From Paraburkholderia sp. BL9I2N2 (GTDB taxonomy: Bacteria > Pseudomonadota > Gammaproteobacteria > Burkholderiales > Burkholderiaceae): DNA of 64,000 bases. Shown here in pieces: positions 26,384-35,760 of the stretch. The notes beneath the pieces were generated by a model. The model saw nothing but the letters and a program-made list of their open reading frames with translations, ran no database searches and was not told the DNA's origin. The position numbers were made by a program, and so were the translations under genes. The stretch spans positions 1,488,001 through 1,552,000 of the forward strand of contig NZ_SMGP01000001.1 in NCBI RefSeq assembly GCF_004339745.1. Reading direction: 5' to 3'. Each line of letters opens with the position of its first letter. The stretch's first letter is position 1.

Positions 26384-27256
26384 CTAACGCAATTCGAGCC
26401 ACATTGGCTGATGATCCGAGGCCTGACTGTCCGGATCGACCTCGCAAGCCGCAACGCGTGATGTCAGGTCGTCCGTTACGAAAATGAAATCGCAGGCGAA
26501 TGCACCATCCGGCCACTGCTCGTGATCATATAAACCCACCGTCGGGGCACGCGTCGCGCGAGGGTGGGCGCTGGCCCACGCATCGATAAAACACGGGGCA
26601 TCGGCGATCGGTTCAAGCATCCGGCAATACGCGCTGCTTTCAAACGCACTGTTGAAGTCGCCACAGACAATCGCGCTCGTAGGCCGCGCGGTGTCGGAAA
26701 ACGGGCTGTCGATTTTTTCCGCCTTGGCGGGCGCTCGTGCGTGATCGCATGCTTCCCTGTGCAGCTCCCGCAATCGGGCGAGTTGCGCGAGCCGCTGTTT
26801 CTCCGAATAGAACTCGAGATGCGTCGAGACCACCCGTATCGCGCCGATATGGGTTTCGATCACGGCTTCGAGCGCCACTCTCAGCATCGACGGTTTGGCG
26901 GGATCCGCAGGCCACGGCAGGGAGTGGCGCAACACCTGCCTGACGGGCAATCGCGTCACGATTGCATTGCCGAACTGACGGCGATGATGGCTCGCGCCGA
27001 GCGCCGGAAGATCGGATCCCACTGCGTCGAGCACCGTGAACTGCGGAAGCAATGCGGCCAGTTCGGCGAATTGATCGGCGGAGGGGCCGCCGGCCAAACC
27101 TCCCGACATTGGGTCCTCATGAAAACCGCGCGTGACTTCCTGCATGCAGAGGATGTCGAAATCGCACAGCGCGCGCGCTTCGCTCACGATTCGGGCGAGG
27201 TCGACCCTGCCGTCCACGCCGCGTCCCCATTGAACATTCCAATTGACGAGTTTCAT
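26384..27256 (-). CDS. endonuclease/exonuclease/phosphatase family protein
   Basis: A 290-residue EEP-fold hydrolase. The N-terminus MKLVNWNVQWG carries the conserved Asn, FDILCMQEV the catalytic Glu, ICGDFNSAF the Asp/Asn pair, and ASDHQPMWLEL at the end the Asp-His pair. It acts on phosphodiesters or phosphomonoesters of nucleic acids or lipids in the cytoplasm (no signal peptide). It lies 52 bases after the ParB-like gene, probably one transcript. A DNA-repair role is suggested by the neighbours but not proven. Confidence 0.88.
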   Translation of the reverse strand: MKLVNWNVQWGRGVDGRVDLARIVSEARALCDFDILCMQEVTRGFHEDPMSGGLAGGPSADQFAELAALLPQFTVLDAVGSDLPALGASHHRRQFGNAIVTRLPVRQVLRHSLPWPADPAKPSMLRVALEAVIETHIGAIRVVSTHLEFYSEKQRLAQLARLRELHREACDHARAPAKAEKIDSPFSDTARPTSAIVCGDFNSAFESSAYCRMLEPIADAPCFIDAWASAHPRATRAPTVGLYDHEQWPDGAFACDFIFVTDDLTSRVAACEVDPDSQASDHQPMWLELR

Positions 27257-27308
27257 GGCGGTTTCATCTCCATTCGGCTTACGCCCGCGGGTTCCTGTGG
27301 TGCAGAGG

Positions 27309-27908
27309 CTAACCGTCCGTGTCCGGACCGAGGTAGCCGGGCAATCCTAGTGCCGCGTTGCTCTTTGCCAGTCTGATCGCTTCGTTCACTTGCGCGGCGA
27401 ATGTCTCGTCGCTGTCCGGCCGCGGCAGAGTCGAGCGAAAGAAGTCGGCCCATCGGAATTCTTCCAGAGGGACACTGGTTTTTTCATAGCCGCCGGCATC
27501 GCGGACTGCGGCTGCGAGGCTGCGGTACTCGTCATCCGCCAGCGCCCAGATGTGTTCTGGTAAATCGGAAAACGGCCGACGTCTGCCTTCAGCGTCGTAC
27601 GGGAACGTCCATCGTTCGTTTTCCATGCTGAGCCAGAATGACGCCTGTGAATAGGAGGACAGATCCCTGACCAAAACAATCGGCACGGACTTGATGCCCA
27701 CGTGCCAGAGCGCGGCGGCTACGTGATGATGATCGATCGCAAACGGCGCGTCGTTCGGCCCGTAGACCACGGGTATCGGTTTCTCTGCGATGGCCATCTC
27801 CAGATCGTGCCCGCTCAGCGCTTTGTATTGTTTGATTTTTTCGCGGACCTCCCGTGCGCCGTGTGTCATCTGGGTGGGACGTAGGCGTTCGATTTTTAGA
27901 GTGGTCAT
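27309..27908 (-). CDS. ParB-like (ParBc_2) nuclease-fold protein
   Basis: A 199-residue protein of the putative ParB-like nuclease family. The hallmarks are RPTQMTHGAREVREKIKQY at the start and YGPNDAPFAIDHHHVAAALW followed by VPIVLVRDLS. The start at 27908 is supported by CAGGAGACC; the frame extends upstream without it. It is not a plasmid partition ParB: no helix-turn-helix is present. It heads a minus-strand group with an EEP-fold hydrolase and YihY, and is divergent from udgX. Confidence 0.82.
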   Translation of the reverse strand: MTTLKIERLRPTQMTHGAREVREKIKQYKALSGHDLEMAIAEKPIPVVYGPNDAPFAIDHHHVAAALWHVGIKSVPIVLVRDLSSYSQASFWLSMENERWTFPYDAEGRRRPFSDLPEHIWALADDEYRSLAAAVRDAGGYEKTSVPLEEFRWADFFRSTLPRPDSDETFAAQVNEAIRLAKSNAALGLPGYLGPDTDG

Positions 27909-28152
27909 GCCGGTCTCCTGTCGACCCGAGTTGGCGGATGTTTTGAACCTACCGCAAGATGCATACCGTCGGGCGCTAGGGCAGGACACAAGCGGAATTA
28001 CCGATGCCCCCAGCATTGGCGCGCCACGCGGTGAACATCCATCAGCCGGGCCTGTGTTTTGCTTCCAGACCGAGGCATAGCGGTATGCAATTCAACAGCA
28101 GGCGTTGCATCCTCCGACGCCTCGCAACGCTTTCGGCTCCCCACAAGCGACC

Positions 28153-28812
28153 ATGTCTGAAGACAAACCGAAGATCCGTCCGCGCGGCAGCGCGCAGGCC
28201 GACCCGGATGTCGAGCATGACCAGCAACCGGCGACGTTAGACGAATGCCGCCGTTGCGCGCTATGGCGCAATGCGACACAAGCGGTGGCCGGCGAAGGAC
28301 CGAAACATGCGGCAATCATGTTGATTGGCGAGCAGCCGGGGGACGCCGAAGACTTGCAGGGCAGACCGTTCGTCGGACCAGCGGGAGCACTGCTCGATAA
28401 GGCACTCGAAGAGGCCGGGCTGGAACGCAAAAAGGTCTATGTGACGAACGCCGTCAAACATTTCAAGTGGACGCCGCGTGGCAAGCGCCGCATGCACAAA
28501 ACGCCGGGACAGCGGGAGATCGAAGCGTGCGGATACTGGCTCGAACAGGAACTGCGGAGTACAGCGGCGCTCGTGATCGTTGCGTTAGGCGCTACTGCGC
28601 TAAAGGCGGTGCTGGACGATTCGCACGCGCGGCTACAGGACACGCTCGGCAAAACGATCGAGCACGGCGAGCGGACGGTTGTTGCGACGTATCATCCGTC
28701 GTTCGCATTGCGCGCGCCGGATGCCGCAACGCGGCAACGCGCGTATGACGCGATTGTCTCGGCCCTTCAGGACGCGGACAAGCTGAGTCGCAAGCACAAG
28801 CGATCCAACTGA
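28153..28812 (+). CDS. udgX: UdgX-type uracil-DNA glycosylase (stand-alone)
   Basis: A 219-residue 4Fe-4S uracil-DNA glycosylase of the UdgX class. Visible: the cluster cysteines CRRC near residue 35, the active-site loop GEQPGDAEDLQGRPFVGPAG, the UdgX-specific loop KRRMHKTPGQREIEAC containing the His that in UdgX bonds covalently to the uracil-derived sugar, and the family 4/5-type TYHPSFALR motif. It binds uracil in DNA tightly and stays attached. A second UdgX domain occurs in the fusion gene at 38980-40450. It is divergent from the ParB-like operon. Confidence 0.9.
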   Translation: MSEDKPKIRPRGSAQADPDVEHDQQPATLDECRRCALWRNATQAVAGEGPKHAAIMLIGEQPGDAEDLQGRPFVGPAGALLDKALEEAGLERKKVYVTNAVKHFKWTPRGKRRMHKTPGQREIEACGYWLEQELRSTAALVIVALGATALKAVLDDSHARLQDTLGKTIEHGERTVVATYHPSFALRAPDAATRQRAYDAIVSALQDADKLSRKHKRSN

Positions 28813-28846
28813 TGGCTTAGCCCACGCTGAACCGAGCGCCTTGCGC

Positions 28847-29752
28847 TTACGCCGCCGATTGCGCTGCCTGCAAGTCAAGCCGTTCCATCAACCGTTGCGC
28901 GTCGAAGGGCGCATGTGTTTTCGCGTCGTTATCGAAATAGCAGTATACGTCCCGCCGCGCCCGAGTGGGTGGACGAAGGTGCGGCGCGATCAGCCGCGCG
29001 TCGGCTGGCTGCGAACCGCGGCGCCATGCATCGATCCGGGCGGCCCAGTCGTCTAACGCTTCGTCCGTGTAGGCGCCGGAATACCGCGATTCGGTGCCGT
29101 GCAGTCGGATGTAGACGAAGTCAGCGGTAACGTCTTCGGCCAGCGGCCACGGTTCGGTCGAGTCGGAGACAACCAGCGCGGTTTCGTACTCCCTGAGCAG
29201 ATCGACGAAGGCAAGGTCCATAAAACTGGCGTGGCGTACCTCGATGGCGTGGCGCAGTCTTCGCTTGCGGTCCATCGCGATATACGGCGTCTTGACGCGC
29301 TCATCGTGTTGCTCCGCCAAAGAGAGCGCGGCGGCGGTGTCGCGCGGCAGAAAACGTAAAAAGCGTTCCATTGCCGCCAATTCGAAGCGGAACGAAGGCG
29401 GGAACTGCCACAGAATGGGCCCGAGCTTTTCGTTCAGCGAGAGCAGGCCCTGCGCGAGAAAGTTGGCAGTGGCGACTCGCGCGCTGTCGTCGCGGAAACG
29501 CAATAGGTGCGTCAGATACCGCGCACCTTTCACACTGAAGACAAAGTCGGCAGGAGTCTCGGCATACCAACGCCGCCAACTGTCGAGCGACTGAAGGCTG
29601 TAATGCGTACCATTGATTTCAATGCTCTGGAAAAGCGACGACGCGAACTGCAATTCGGCGGCCTGTTTTAGCCCATGGGGATAGAAGCTATCTCTCCATC
29701 CCTTGTAGCGCCAACCGGAAATGCCTATGCGTACGTCGCCAATTTGTTTCAT
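28847..29752 (-). CDS. DUF72 (YecE-like) domain protein
   Basis: A 301-residue TIM-barrel-like protein. The DUF72 pattern is clear: RIGISGWRYKGWRDSFYP, then FQSIEINGTHYSLQS, PILWQFPPSFRF, AIEVRHASF and VYIRLHGTESRYSGAYTDE. The ATG at 29752 places this motif at the N-terminus as in relatives; the frame also contains upstream starts at 29773 and 29803 (TTG). It converges with udgX. DUF72 proteins are structurally related to xylose isomerase/AP-endonuclease folds, but the function is unknown. Confidence 0.85.
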   Translation of the reverse strand: MKQIGDVRIGISGWRYKGWRDSFYPHGLKQAAELQFASSLFQSIEINGTHYSLQSLDSWRRWYAETPADFVFSVKGARYLTHLLRFRDDSARVATANFLAQGLLSLNEKLGPILWQFPPSFRFELAAMERFLRFLPRDTAAALSLAEQHDERVKTPYIAMDRKRRLRHAIEVRHASFMDLAFVDLLREYETALVVSDSTEPWPLAEDVTADFVYIRLHGTESRYSGAYTDEALDDWAARIDAWRRGSQPADARLIAPHLRPPTRARRDVYCYFDNDAKTHAPFDAQRLMERLDLQAAQSAA

Positions 29753-29907
29753 GGGTACATCGCGCGATTGCATGCGTGGACTGAATTCAGACGAAGCGAG
29801 CAACGCCTGTTCCCGCGATGGCGGTACATTCCAGAGTGCAGTTCATGAGGTATGGGCCGCCTCATTGCGAGGCGCTTAACAACGGGACCATCAAGGAGCA
29901 AGAACTC

Positions 29908-30420
29908 GTGCCGAAAGCCTCTCCATCAACTGCATTTGGAATTTTCGAGCGGGTGGTCATTAGCCTTTACGACGGCGGCGTTCTGTCGCCAGCGGTGCTA
30001 GAGCGCGTCATTGGCGCGTTCGCGCAGGCGGGTGCCGACTGGCATGGCACTTCCACTGGCCGTTCAGTCGACGGCCGCTCGCTGCATGAAATCGTCGTCC
30101 AGACAATGCTTCCGCGCGATGACCTGCAGTCGGCTTCAACGTCGTTCATGACGGTGGTCGAACACATCGCGGAAAGCGTGCTTTCGGTTAGCGCTGCGAG
30201 CAAATCCGCCAAGGAGGCTGAACCACGGCGTACCAGAAGCAGGAAAACGTCCGACGCAGACGAAGACGAAGACACCGGCACGGACGAACTGTTGGCGCAA
30301 TTATCGGGCAGCGCACAACCAGGTAAGCGACGTCGCTCGAACAAAGCCGATACGCCGGCCAGGTCGAGCAGTTTCAATCCGTTTCTGAATGCGGCGCTGC
30401 CGCGTACGAAGAAGTCGTGA
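29908..30420 (+). CDS. hypothetical protein with charged, disordered tail
   Basis: A 170-residue protein. The GTG at 29908 was chosen because AAGGAG lies nine bases upstream; an ATG at 29818 gives a 200-residue form. Residues about 1-100 are probably folded (FGIFERVVISLYDGGVLSPA). The rest is a charged low-complexity tail with RRTRSRKTSDADEDEDTGTD and a basic end. Proteins of this shape often bind nucleic acids, but no domain is recognised. It is divergent from the DUF72 gene. Confidence 0.6.
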   Translation: MPKASPSTAFGIFERVVISLYDGGVLSPAVLERVIGAFAQAGADWHGTSTGRSVDGRSLHEIVVQTMLPRDDLQSASTSFMTVVEHIAESVLSVSAASKSAKEAEPRRTRSRKTSDADEDEDTGTDELLAQLSGSAQPGKRRRSNKADTPARSSSFNPFLNAALPRTKKS

Positions 30421-30905
30421 CAGCCCACTCGAGGCAAGAGGCTGGCGCAACGCAGCGTAGAGATATGTCGGTACGCCGGGGCCGAGGAGTCCCAAGACCT
30501 TGGCGCGAACCACGTTGACCGAAATCGCGCGGATAGCAACGTTAACCCTGGAAAATCCATGCAAATCTGATTGGAACGACGCGTAGCGGACGAGCGCTGA
30601 AAGGGCGTGACGTGTAGTTTTCCGCGCACCCGGAGTGGGTCTTACGGTTGATGCGCCGCAACAGCCGATCAGGGGCGTCGATCGAGGACGGAAGGCCGGA
30701 ACAAGTGCATCATCCTGGAACGGAGGGCCTTCGCCGCCTGAATGACGGCACCCGGCTTACCTATGAGTACACGGACGACGATCGGCATCCTAACCATCCC
30801 CCTTTGTGCGGAAGGCACCCAACATGCGGGCGTCATTGCGCATTCGGCCGGTCCAACCCGGTGCCCGATGGAAGTGCCCATCGGGCCGAAAAGATAGGAG
30901 GCAGC
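30421..30905. other. 485-base region without recognisable gene
   Basis: An open frame continues upstream of the SnoaL-like gene through part of this stretch, but it has no ribosome binding site and its composition is not protein-like. I see no repeat or RNA element. Confidence 0.5.
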
Positions 30906-31283
30906 ATGCCCGCCACGAATCCTGAAGAAATCTGTCGCCTGTTCCAGCAGGACATGGCCGAGGGCGATCTTGAATCAGCGTTGAGCGTGTACGACCCCGA
31001 CGCAGTCTTCTTGAATCAATCGCGCGATGTCAGCAAGGGCCGGGAAGGTTTAAGGCAGGAGTTGGCGCCCCTCGCGGCAATGAAGGTTCGCTTCGACTTC
31101 AAGGTCAAACAGGTGATCGAGACCGGAGACATTGCGCTGATGCACACGGAGTGGACAGTCTCCGCACCGGAGCCGATGAAGGTGTACGCGATCGAGGTTG
31201 CGCGCCGTCAGCAAGATGGCAGTTGGCGCTGGCTGATCGGCGACCCTTTTACGGTCAGCAGGGAGTTTGGCGCTGGGAAGTAG
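30906..31283 (+). CDS. SnoaL-like/NTF2-fold protein
   Basis: A 125-residue single-domain protein. The start MPATNPEEICRLFQQDMAEG follows a good AGGAGG ribosome binding site. The pattern LESALSVYDPDAVFLNQ, GREGLRQELAPL and ALMHTEWTV, ending in WRWLIGDPF, matches SnoaL-like polyketide cyclase/NTF2 proteins (DUF4440 type). These are small dimers binding varied ligands. The substrate is unknown, and no pathway is adjacent. Confidence 0.82.
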   Translation: MPATNPEEICRLFQQDMAEGDLESALSVYDPDAVFLNQSRDVSKGREGLRQELAPLAAMKVRFDFKVKQVIETGDIALMHTEWTVSAPEPMKVYAIEVARRQQDGSWRWLIGDPFTVSREFGAGK

Positions 31284-31517
31284 CCCGTATTGGCCAAAGG
31301 CGATTTCGTGCTGACGGCGTTGCCGCGTGGGCAAGGGGAGAACGCTGTGCGCTAACCGGTGCCGTCCGGTTTAGCTGGCCTGTAGCATCCCCAATCGCAG
31401 CCTTTCGAACGCAAACGCAAGGGAATGTGCCACCGGCCTCGAATCAAAGGACATCGCTGGTCGTCGCCACGAAGGACACTTACGGTGACGACAAACCTCG
31501 GCGTCTGCGTTCCCGCT

Positions 31518-32261
31518 TCAGCGTGAATTGGCCCACGCGATAGCGTCGGCACCTGCGGCGATGCGAAGCGGGCTCGATGGATCGTTCGCTGCGCGCCACA
31601 CGGCTTCCGCCACGTCGAGCGAGCGTGTGATTGCCGACTCCTGCTGCCGTTGGGCGAAAACGCGCTGCGCCAGCTCCGAATACGCTTCGGGAACGCCGCT
31701 TTGCATGCGGGACTGTGCATTCTCGCCGAAACGGGTTTCCGGCGCGCGTCCCGGCAGGACCAGGCGCACGCGCACATTGAATGGCTCGAGTTCCAGCGCG
31801 ACGGATGCGGTGAACGCGTTGATCGCCGCCTTGCTGGCGGTGTAAACGGAAAGCAGATGCAGCGGCCTCAAAGTCACACTCGAGGTGACGTTGACGACGA
31901 CGCCTGCTTTCCGCTCCCGAAACTGAGGCAGGACCGCCTGGGTCATCGCTATCGTGCCGAGGGTGTTCGTTTCGAAGACTTCGCGAACGATGTCCATCGA
32001 CGTGCCTTCGAGGGCGTTCAGCACGCCAATCCCCGCGTTATTGACGAGCACGTCGAGCGGCCCGGCCGCGTCCACGGCGTGACGGATGCTTTCCGGGTCT
32101 GTCACGTCGAGGGCGAGCACGCGCAGACGCTCGGAGCGCGGCAGAACCTCCTCCCGCGGCGTGCGCATGGTGGCGACGACGCGCCAGTCGCGATCGAGGA
32201 AATAGCGGGCGGTTTCGAGGCCGAATCCGGACGAGCATCCGGTGATCAGGACGGTTTTCAT
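31518..32261 (-). CDS. short-chain dehydrogenase/reductase (classical SDR)
   Basis: A 247-residue NAD(P)-dependent SDR. Visible: cofactor loop TGCSSGFG, VNNAGIGVLNAL, the serine strand VNVTSSVTLRP and the catalytic YTASK. The length is usual. It is divergent from an AraC-type regulator with 98 bases between the starts, which suggests local control. The substrate is not predictable. Confidence 0.92.
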   Translation of the reverse strand: MKTVLITGCSSGFGLETARYFLDRDWRVVATMRTPREEVLPRSERLRVLALDVTDPESIRHAVDAAGPLDVLVNNAGIGVLNALEGTSMDIVREVFETNTLGTIAMTQAVLPQFRERKAGVVVNVTSSVTLRPLHLLSVYTASKAAINAFTASVALELEPFNVRVRLVLPGRAPETRFGENAQSRMQSGVPEAYSELAQRVFAQRQQESAITRSLDVAEAVWRAANDPSSPLRIAAGADAIAWANSR

Positions 32262-32359
32262 GGCGATTCCTGTAGAAGGTCGAAGTACCGAAACGATAAT
32301 TCGCCCTTGGTGGACTTGCTACAATCGAACGTCCAGTTTTCATTCGAAGGAGTCCGGCT

Positions 32360-33262
32360 ATGGTCGACCCTCTCGCCGAGATCGTCACGCTGCTACAGCC
32401 GGTCGCCACGTTCTCGAAGGTGGTCAGCGGCGCCGGTCGCTGGCGTGTTCGCCGCTCGGACGCCGGGCAGCCGTTCTACTGTGTGATCCTCGATGGTTCG
32501 TGCCGCCTCGTCACGAACGGGCGCGAGCCGGTCATCCTTCAGGCAGATGATTTCGTTCTGATCCCGGAGGTATGCGGCTTCACGATGTCGAGCCTCGAGC
32601 CGCCCGACCCGGAGGACACCGATACGTCGCCCGTCGCGCTGCTCGATGGCGGGTTCAGGCTGGGCGTCGAGGGCGACCCAGCCGACGTTCAACTGCTCGT
32701 CGGCCACTGCGTGTTCGGTTCGCCGGACGCCGCCTTGCTGGTGTCGCTTCTTCCTGAACTCGTGCACGTTCGCGGCGAGCGCCGGCTGGCCACCCTGGTG
32801 AAGCTCGTGAGAGAAGAGTCTCGCGAGCAGCGGCCCGCGCGGGACGTCGTGCTCGCGCGCCTGCTCGAAGTTCTTTTCATCGAGGCGCTCCGGTCGACGG
32901 GAACGGCAGCGTCGCCCGGCCTCGTGCGCGGGCTCGCCGACGGACGCCTTGCGCTGGCGATACGTCAAATGCACGAACGTCCTGACAAGTCCTGGACGGT
33001 GGCGCAACTGGCGACGGCAGCCGCGCTTTCCCGCTCGGCATTCTTCGAACGCTTCAGCCGCGCGGTAGGCGTCGCGCCGATGGAATACCTGTTGTCCTGG
33101 CGCATGGCCCTGGCCAAGAACCTGCTGCGACGGAAAGATAGCGGCGTCGCGAAAATAGCGGAGCGCGTCGGCTACAGTTCGGCGAGTGCGTTCAGCGTTG
33201 CATTCACTCGCTATGTCGGACTACCGCCGACTCAATACGCACAAGAGCAGAGGGATACGTGA
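32360..33262 (+). CDS. AraC-family transcriptional regulator (cupin_6 type)
   Basis: A 300-residue regulator. Residues about 1-190 are an AraC-binding cupin (WRVRRSDAGQPFYCVILDGS), and about 200-300 form the paired helix-turn-helix (WTVAQLATAAALSRSAFFER and VAKIAERVGYSSASAFSVAF). GAAGGAG precedes the ATG. This cupin_6/AraC layout is common for regulators of a divergent oxidoreductase gene, here the SDR at 31518-32261. Confidence 0.92.
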   Translation: MVDPLAEIVTLLQPVATFSKVVSGAGRWRVRRSDAGQPFYCVILDGSCRLVTNGREPVILQADDFVLIPEVCGFTMSSLEPPDPEDTDTSPVALLDGGFRLGVEGDPADVQLLVGHCVFGSPDAALLVSLLPELVHVRGERRLATLVKLVREESREQRPARDVVLARLLEVLFIEALRSTGTAASPGLVRGLADGRLALAIRQMHERPDKSWTVAQLATAAALSRSAFFERFSRAVGVAPMEYLLSWRMALAKNLLRRKDSGVAKIAERVGYSSASAFSVAFTRYVGLPPTQYAQEQRDT

Positions 33263-33581
33263 CGCCCATAACGAACGCTGATGCGGCCGAGCGGTCTGCA
33301 CATTTCAGGTAGTATTTGTTCGCGGTGAATCGCACGTCGATTAGAACAAGTCATGTATTCGACGCAAGACGCTCTTGCCAATCAGGCCTGTACCAATCAG
33401 CTTCGAGTGTCCCTGGCATTACTGCGGAGCGAAGCGGTGCAGGTGTGCGCCGATGCCGGACATCAGGATATTCACAAGCGACGGTCGGTTCAGTTCGCTG
33501 ACATGTCGCGCAAGAGTTTGGCTATACAAAGGTACCGCAACCGGTTACCACCGAAGCGCAGCCGCTCCAGGAGGATCTGCC
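33263..33581. other. intergenic region with doubtful small open frame
   Basis: An 82-codon frame from 33353 runs across the next gene's start, but it lacks a clear ribosome binding site. No other feature seen. Confidence 0.4.
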
Positions 33582-34025
33582 ATGAATACGAAGCAGGGTA
33601 AAAAAGTACATCTCGATGCTGCTGCATCGCATCACGAGCAAGCGGCGCGATTTCACCGCGAGGCATCGCAGTACTACGAGGCGGCCAAGAATTACGATCA
33701 CGCGGCCCATCAGGCCGTGTTGGCGCAAGGCCATGCACTGTTCGCCATCGAGGAGTCCAATCTCGCCGCCAAGCATTCCGGCGCGCCATTGCCGGCCGGG
33801 TCCGTTGAAAGCGGGCTGACTGCCGCGCAACACCATGCGGCGGCGTCGGAGCTTCATGGACAGGCGGCGCAACATCTGCGGCGCGCGGCAAAAGTCTTCG
33901 ATGAAGACCGCAGCGCGGTCGCCCATGAAACTCAGGTGGGTTTTTCTCTTGCGTCACGGGCGCTCGCGCATGGCAACGAAGCAGCCAAGCAATATGTCGC
34001 GTCGCTGCGGGAAAAAGGAGTTTAG
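33582..34025 (+). CDS. Ala/His-rich helical hypothetical protein
   Basis: A 147-residue protein starting MNTKQGKKVHLDAAASHHEQ. AGGAGG lies before the ATG at 33582; the frame is open upstream without one. It is almost entirely predicted alpha-helix, with repeated His-Ala-Ala patterns (HHEQAARFHREASQYYEAA, AAQHHAAASELHGQAAQHL), typical of helical-hairpin proteins. Paralogues of this type occur widely in Burkholderia. The function is unknown; His clusters might bind metal. Confidence 0.65.
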   Translation: MNTKQGKKVHLDAAASHHEQAARFHREASQYYEAAKNYDHAAHQAVLAQGHALFAIEESNLAAKHSGAPLPAGSVESGLTAAQHHAAASELHGQAAQHLRRAAKVFDEDRSAVAHETQVGFSLASRALAHGNEAAKQYVASLREKGV

Positions 34026-34200
34026 ATTTTTACCTGAAACGAAGCCGCGCTCTGCAAGTGAGTGCGGCGAGCTCCAGTTTCTGTAGATCGAAAGGACACA
34101 ATGCCTGGCGTATCAGGCTTGTCCGATCCGTGGCAATACTTTGCTGCCAGCAATCTCTTCGGGCAGCGTTTGTTCTTTCAACATAACAGGAAGTCTGTGC

Positions 34201-35082
34201 ATGAACGAAGATGCACGTGCCTTTAACGGGCTGCGCCCGCGACTCCAGAAGATTGCGTATCGAATGCTGGGGTCGGTTGCCGAGGCCGAAGATATCGTGC
34301 AGGAGGTCTGGCTGCGTTGGCATGCGACAGCCCGTGAAGCCATTGATAACGCGGAAGCGTGGCTGGTCTCAGTTACGACTCGCATGTCCATCGACCGTTT
34401 GCGCGCGGCGAAGATTCAACGCGAACACTACGCGGGCATCTGGTTGCCTGAACCGCAGATGACGGACTTCCCGGCTACGCCGGAGGAGGCCACGGAGCGC
34501 GCCGACGACGTCTCCGTGGCGTTTCTGGCGCTGCTCGAGCGGCTGACGCCGGAAGCCCGGGCGGCGTTCCTGCTGCGCGAGGTATTCGACGCCGACTATG
34601 ACGAAGTCGCACAAGCCATCGGCAAGACTGAGGCGGCGTGCCGTCAACTGGTCAGCCGTGCAAAAACGCAACTACGCGACGATCGTCCGCGCTATGTGGT
34701 GCCGCGCGAGACGCATCTTCGTTTGCTGGGAACGTTCGCGCAGGCGCTGCAGCACGGCGACTTCCACGCGATCAACGCGTTGCTGGCCGAAGACGCGACG
34801 CTGATCGGCGACGGCGGCGGCAAAGTCCAGAGCTTCCCGAAGCCGATGGCGGGTGGGCGGCGCATCGCGCAGCTTTTCTACGCGTCGTCGCGGCGCTATG
34901 GCGACGAACTCAGCGTCAAGCTCGTGGTGCTCAACGGTCAATGGGCACTGTTGCGTTTTATCGAAGGCAAACTCGAATCGGCACAGTCGTTCGAAACGGA
35001 CGGCGAGCGCATCGTTCGCATCCATGTGCAGCGCAACCCTGACAAGCTCGCACGCATCGCGGCGGCACACGCCAACGGCTGA
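34201..35082 (+). CDS. ECF41-group RNA polymerase sigma factor with fused SnoaL-like domain
   Basis: A 293-residue extracytoplasmic-function sigma factor. Sigma-2 (RMLGSVAEAEDIVQEVWLRW) and sigma-4 (AFLLREVFDADYDEVAQAIG) are followed by a C-terminal SnoaL-like domain (about residues 175-293). All three ECF41 marker motifs are present: WLPEP in the linker, DGGGKV in the extension and NPDKL near the end. In this group the extension both activates and restrains the sigma factor, and no anti-sigma factor is needed. Typical partners are carboxymuconolactone decarboxylases, oxidoreductases or epimerases; a decarboxylase-family gene follows directly. Confidence 0.95.
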   Translation: MNEDARAFNGLRPRLQKIAYRMLGSVAEAEDIVQEVWLRWHATAREAIDNAEAWLVSVTTRMSIDRLRAAKIQREHYAGIWLPEPQMTDFPATPEEATERADDVSVAFLALLERLTPEARAAFLLREVFDADYDEVAQAIGKTEAACRQLVSRAKTQLRDDRPRYVVPRETHLRLLGTFAQALQHGDFHAINALLAEDATLIGDGGGKVQSFPKPMAGGRRIAQLFYASSRRYGDELSVKLVVLNGQWALLRFIEGKLESAQSFETDGERIVRIHVQRNPDKLARIAAAHANG

Positions 35083-35251
35083 ACGCCGGTCTCTCCGCGG
35101 CGCGTCGATTGGTGTCTCGCGGGCAACACCGTGAGCGCGTCCACCGGCCTACCGTGACACGCCGCCCTGGCCTACGATGAATTCGTGCGGCTCACTGCCG
35201 CTAACGGCACCTGCAAGGCAGGGTGGCCACTCATCGTCGCCAGGAGAAAAC

Positions 35252-35731
35252 ATGACGCAGCGTATCAACTATGTGCAGCAATCGCCGGAACTGTTCAAGA
35301 AGTTTTTCGAACTCAGCAATCTGCTGAAAGACAGCGCAATCGAAGAATCGATCCGTGACCTGGTATCGATCCGGGCGTCGCAACTCAATGGCTGTGGATT
35401 CTGTCTGGACATGCACGTGAAGGAAGCGCGCCTTCACGGCGAGCGCGAGTTGCGCGTCCATCACCTCGCGACGTGGCGCGAGTCGACGCTTTTCTCCCCG
35501 CGCGAACGCGCCGCCCTGGCGTGGACGGAAGTGCTGACCAGGCTTCCCGAACACGGCGTGCCCGACGATATCTACGAGCGCGTGCGCACCCAGTTCTCCG
35601 AAAAGGAACTCTCGGACCTGACGTTCGAAGTGATGGCGATCAACGGATGGAACCGCGCGAATGTCGCGTTCAAGACGGTGCCGGGTTCGTCGGACAAGGC
35701 ATTCGGTCTGGACAAGGCGAACCTCGTCTGA
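35252..35731 (+). CDS. carboxymuconolactone decarboxylase/AhpD family protein
   Basis: A 159-residue protein of the AhpD-like peroxidase family. The redox motif NGCGFCLDMHVKEARLHGE (CxxCxxxH, about residue 48) and LFSPRERAALAWTEVLTRLP are standard. AGGAGA precedes the ATG. It lies directly downstream of the ECF41 sigma gene, the best known gene partnership of that sigma group, and is its likely target. Expected role: alkylhydroperoxide or disulfide reduction in the cytoplasm. Confidence 0.93.
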   Translation: MTQRINYVQQSPELFKKFFELSNLLKDSAIEESIRDLVSIRASQLNGCGFCLDMHVKEARLHGERELRVHHLATWRESTLFSPRERAALAWTEVLTRLPEHGVPDDIYERVRTQFSEKELSDLTFEVMAINGWNRANVAFKTVPGSSDKAFGLDKANLV

Positions 35732-35760
35732 GCGGACGCGTTTCGCTGGTTCTTCAGTTA

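Noticed and set aside
33353..33601. 82-codon frame before the Ala/His-rich gene
   Set aside because: No clear ribosome binding site, and it overlaps the next gene's start and ribosome binding site.
35101..35180. ECF41 promoter directly before the decarboxylase-family gene
   Set aside because: TGTCTCG and TGACACG resemble the -35 motif, but neither has CGTC at 16 bases, unlike the exact match at 36253.
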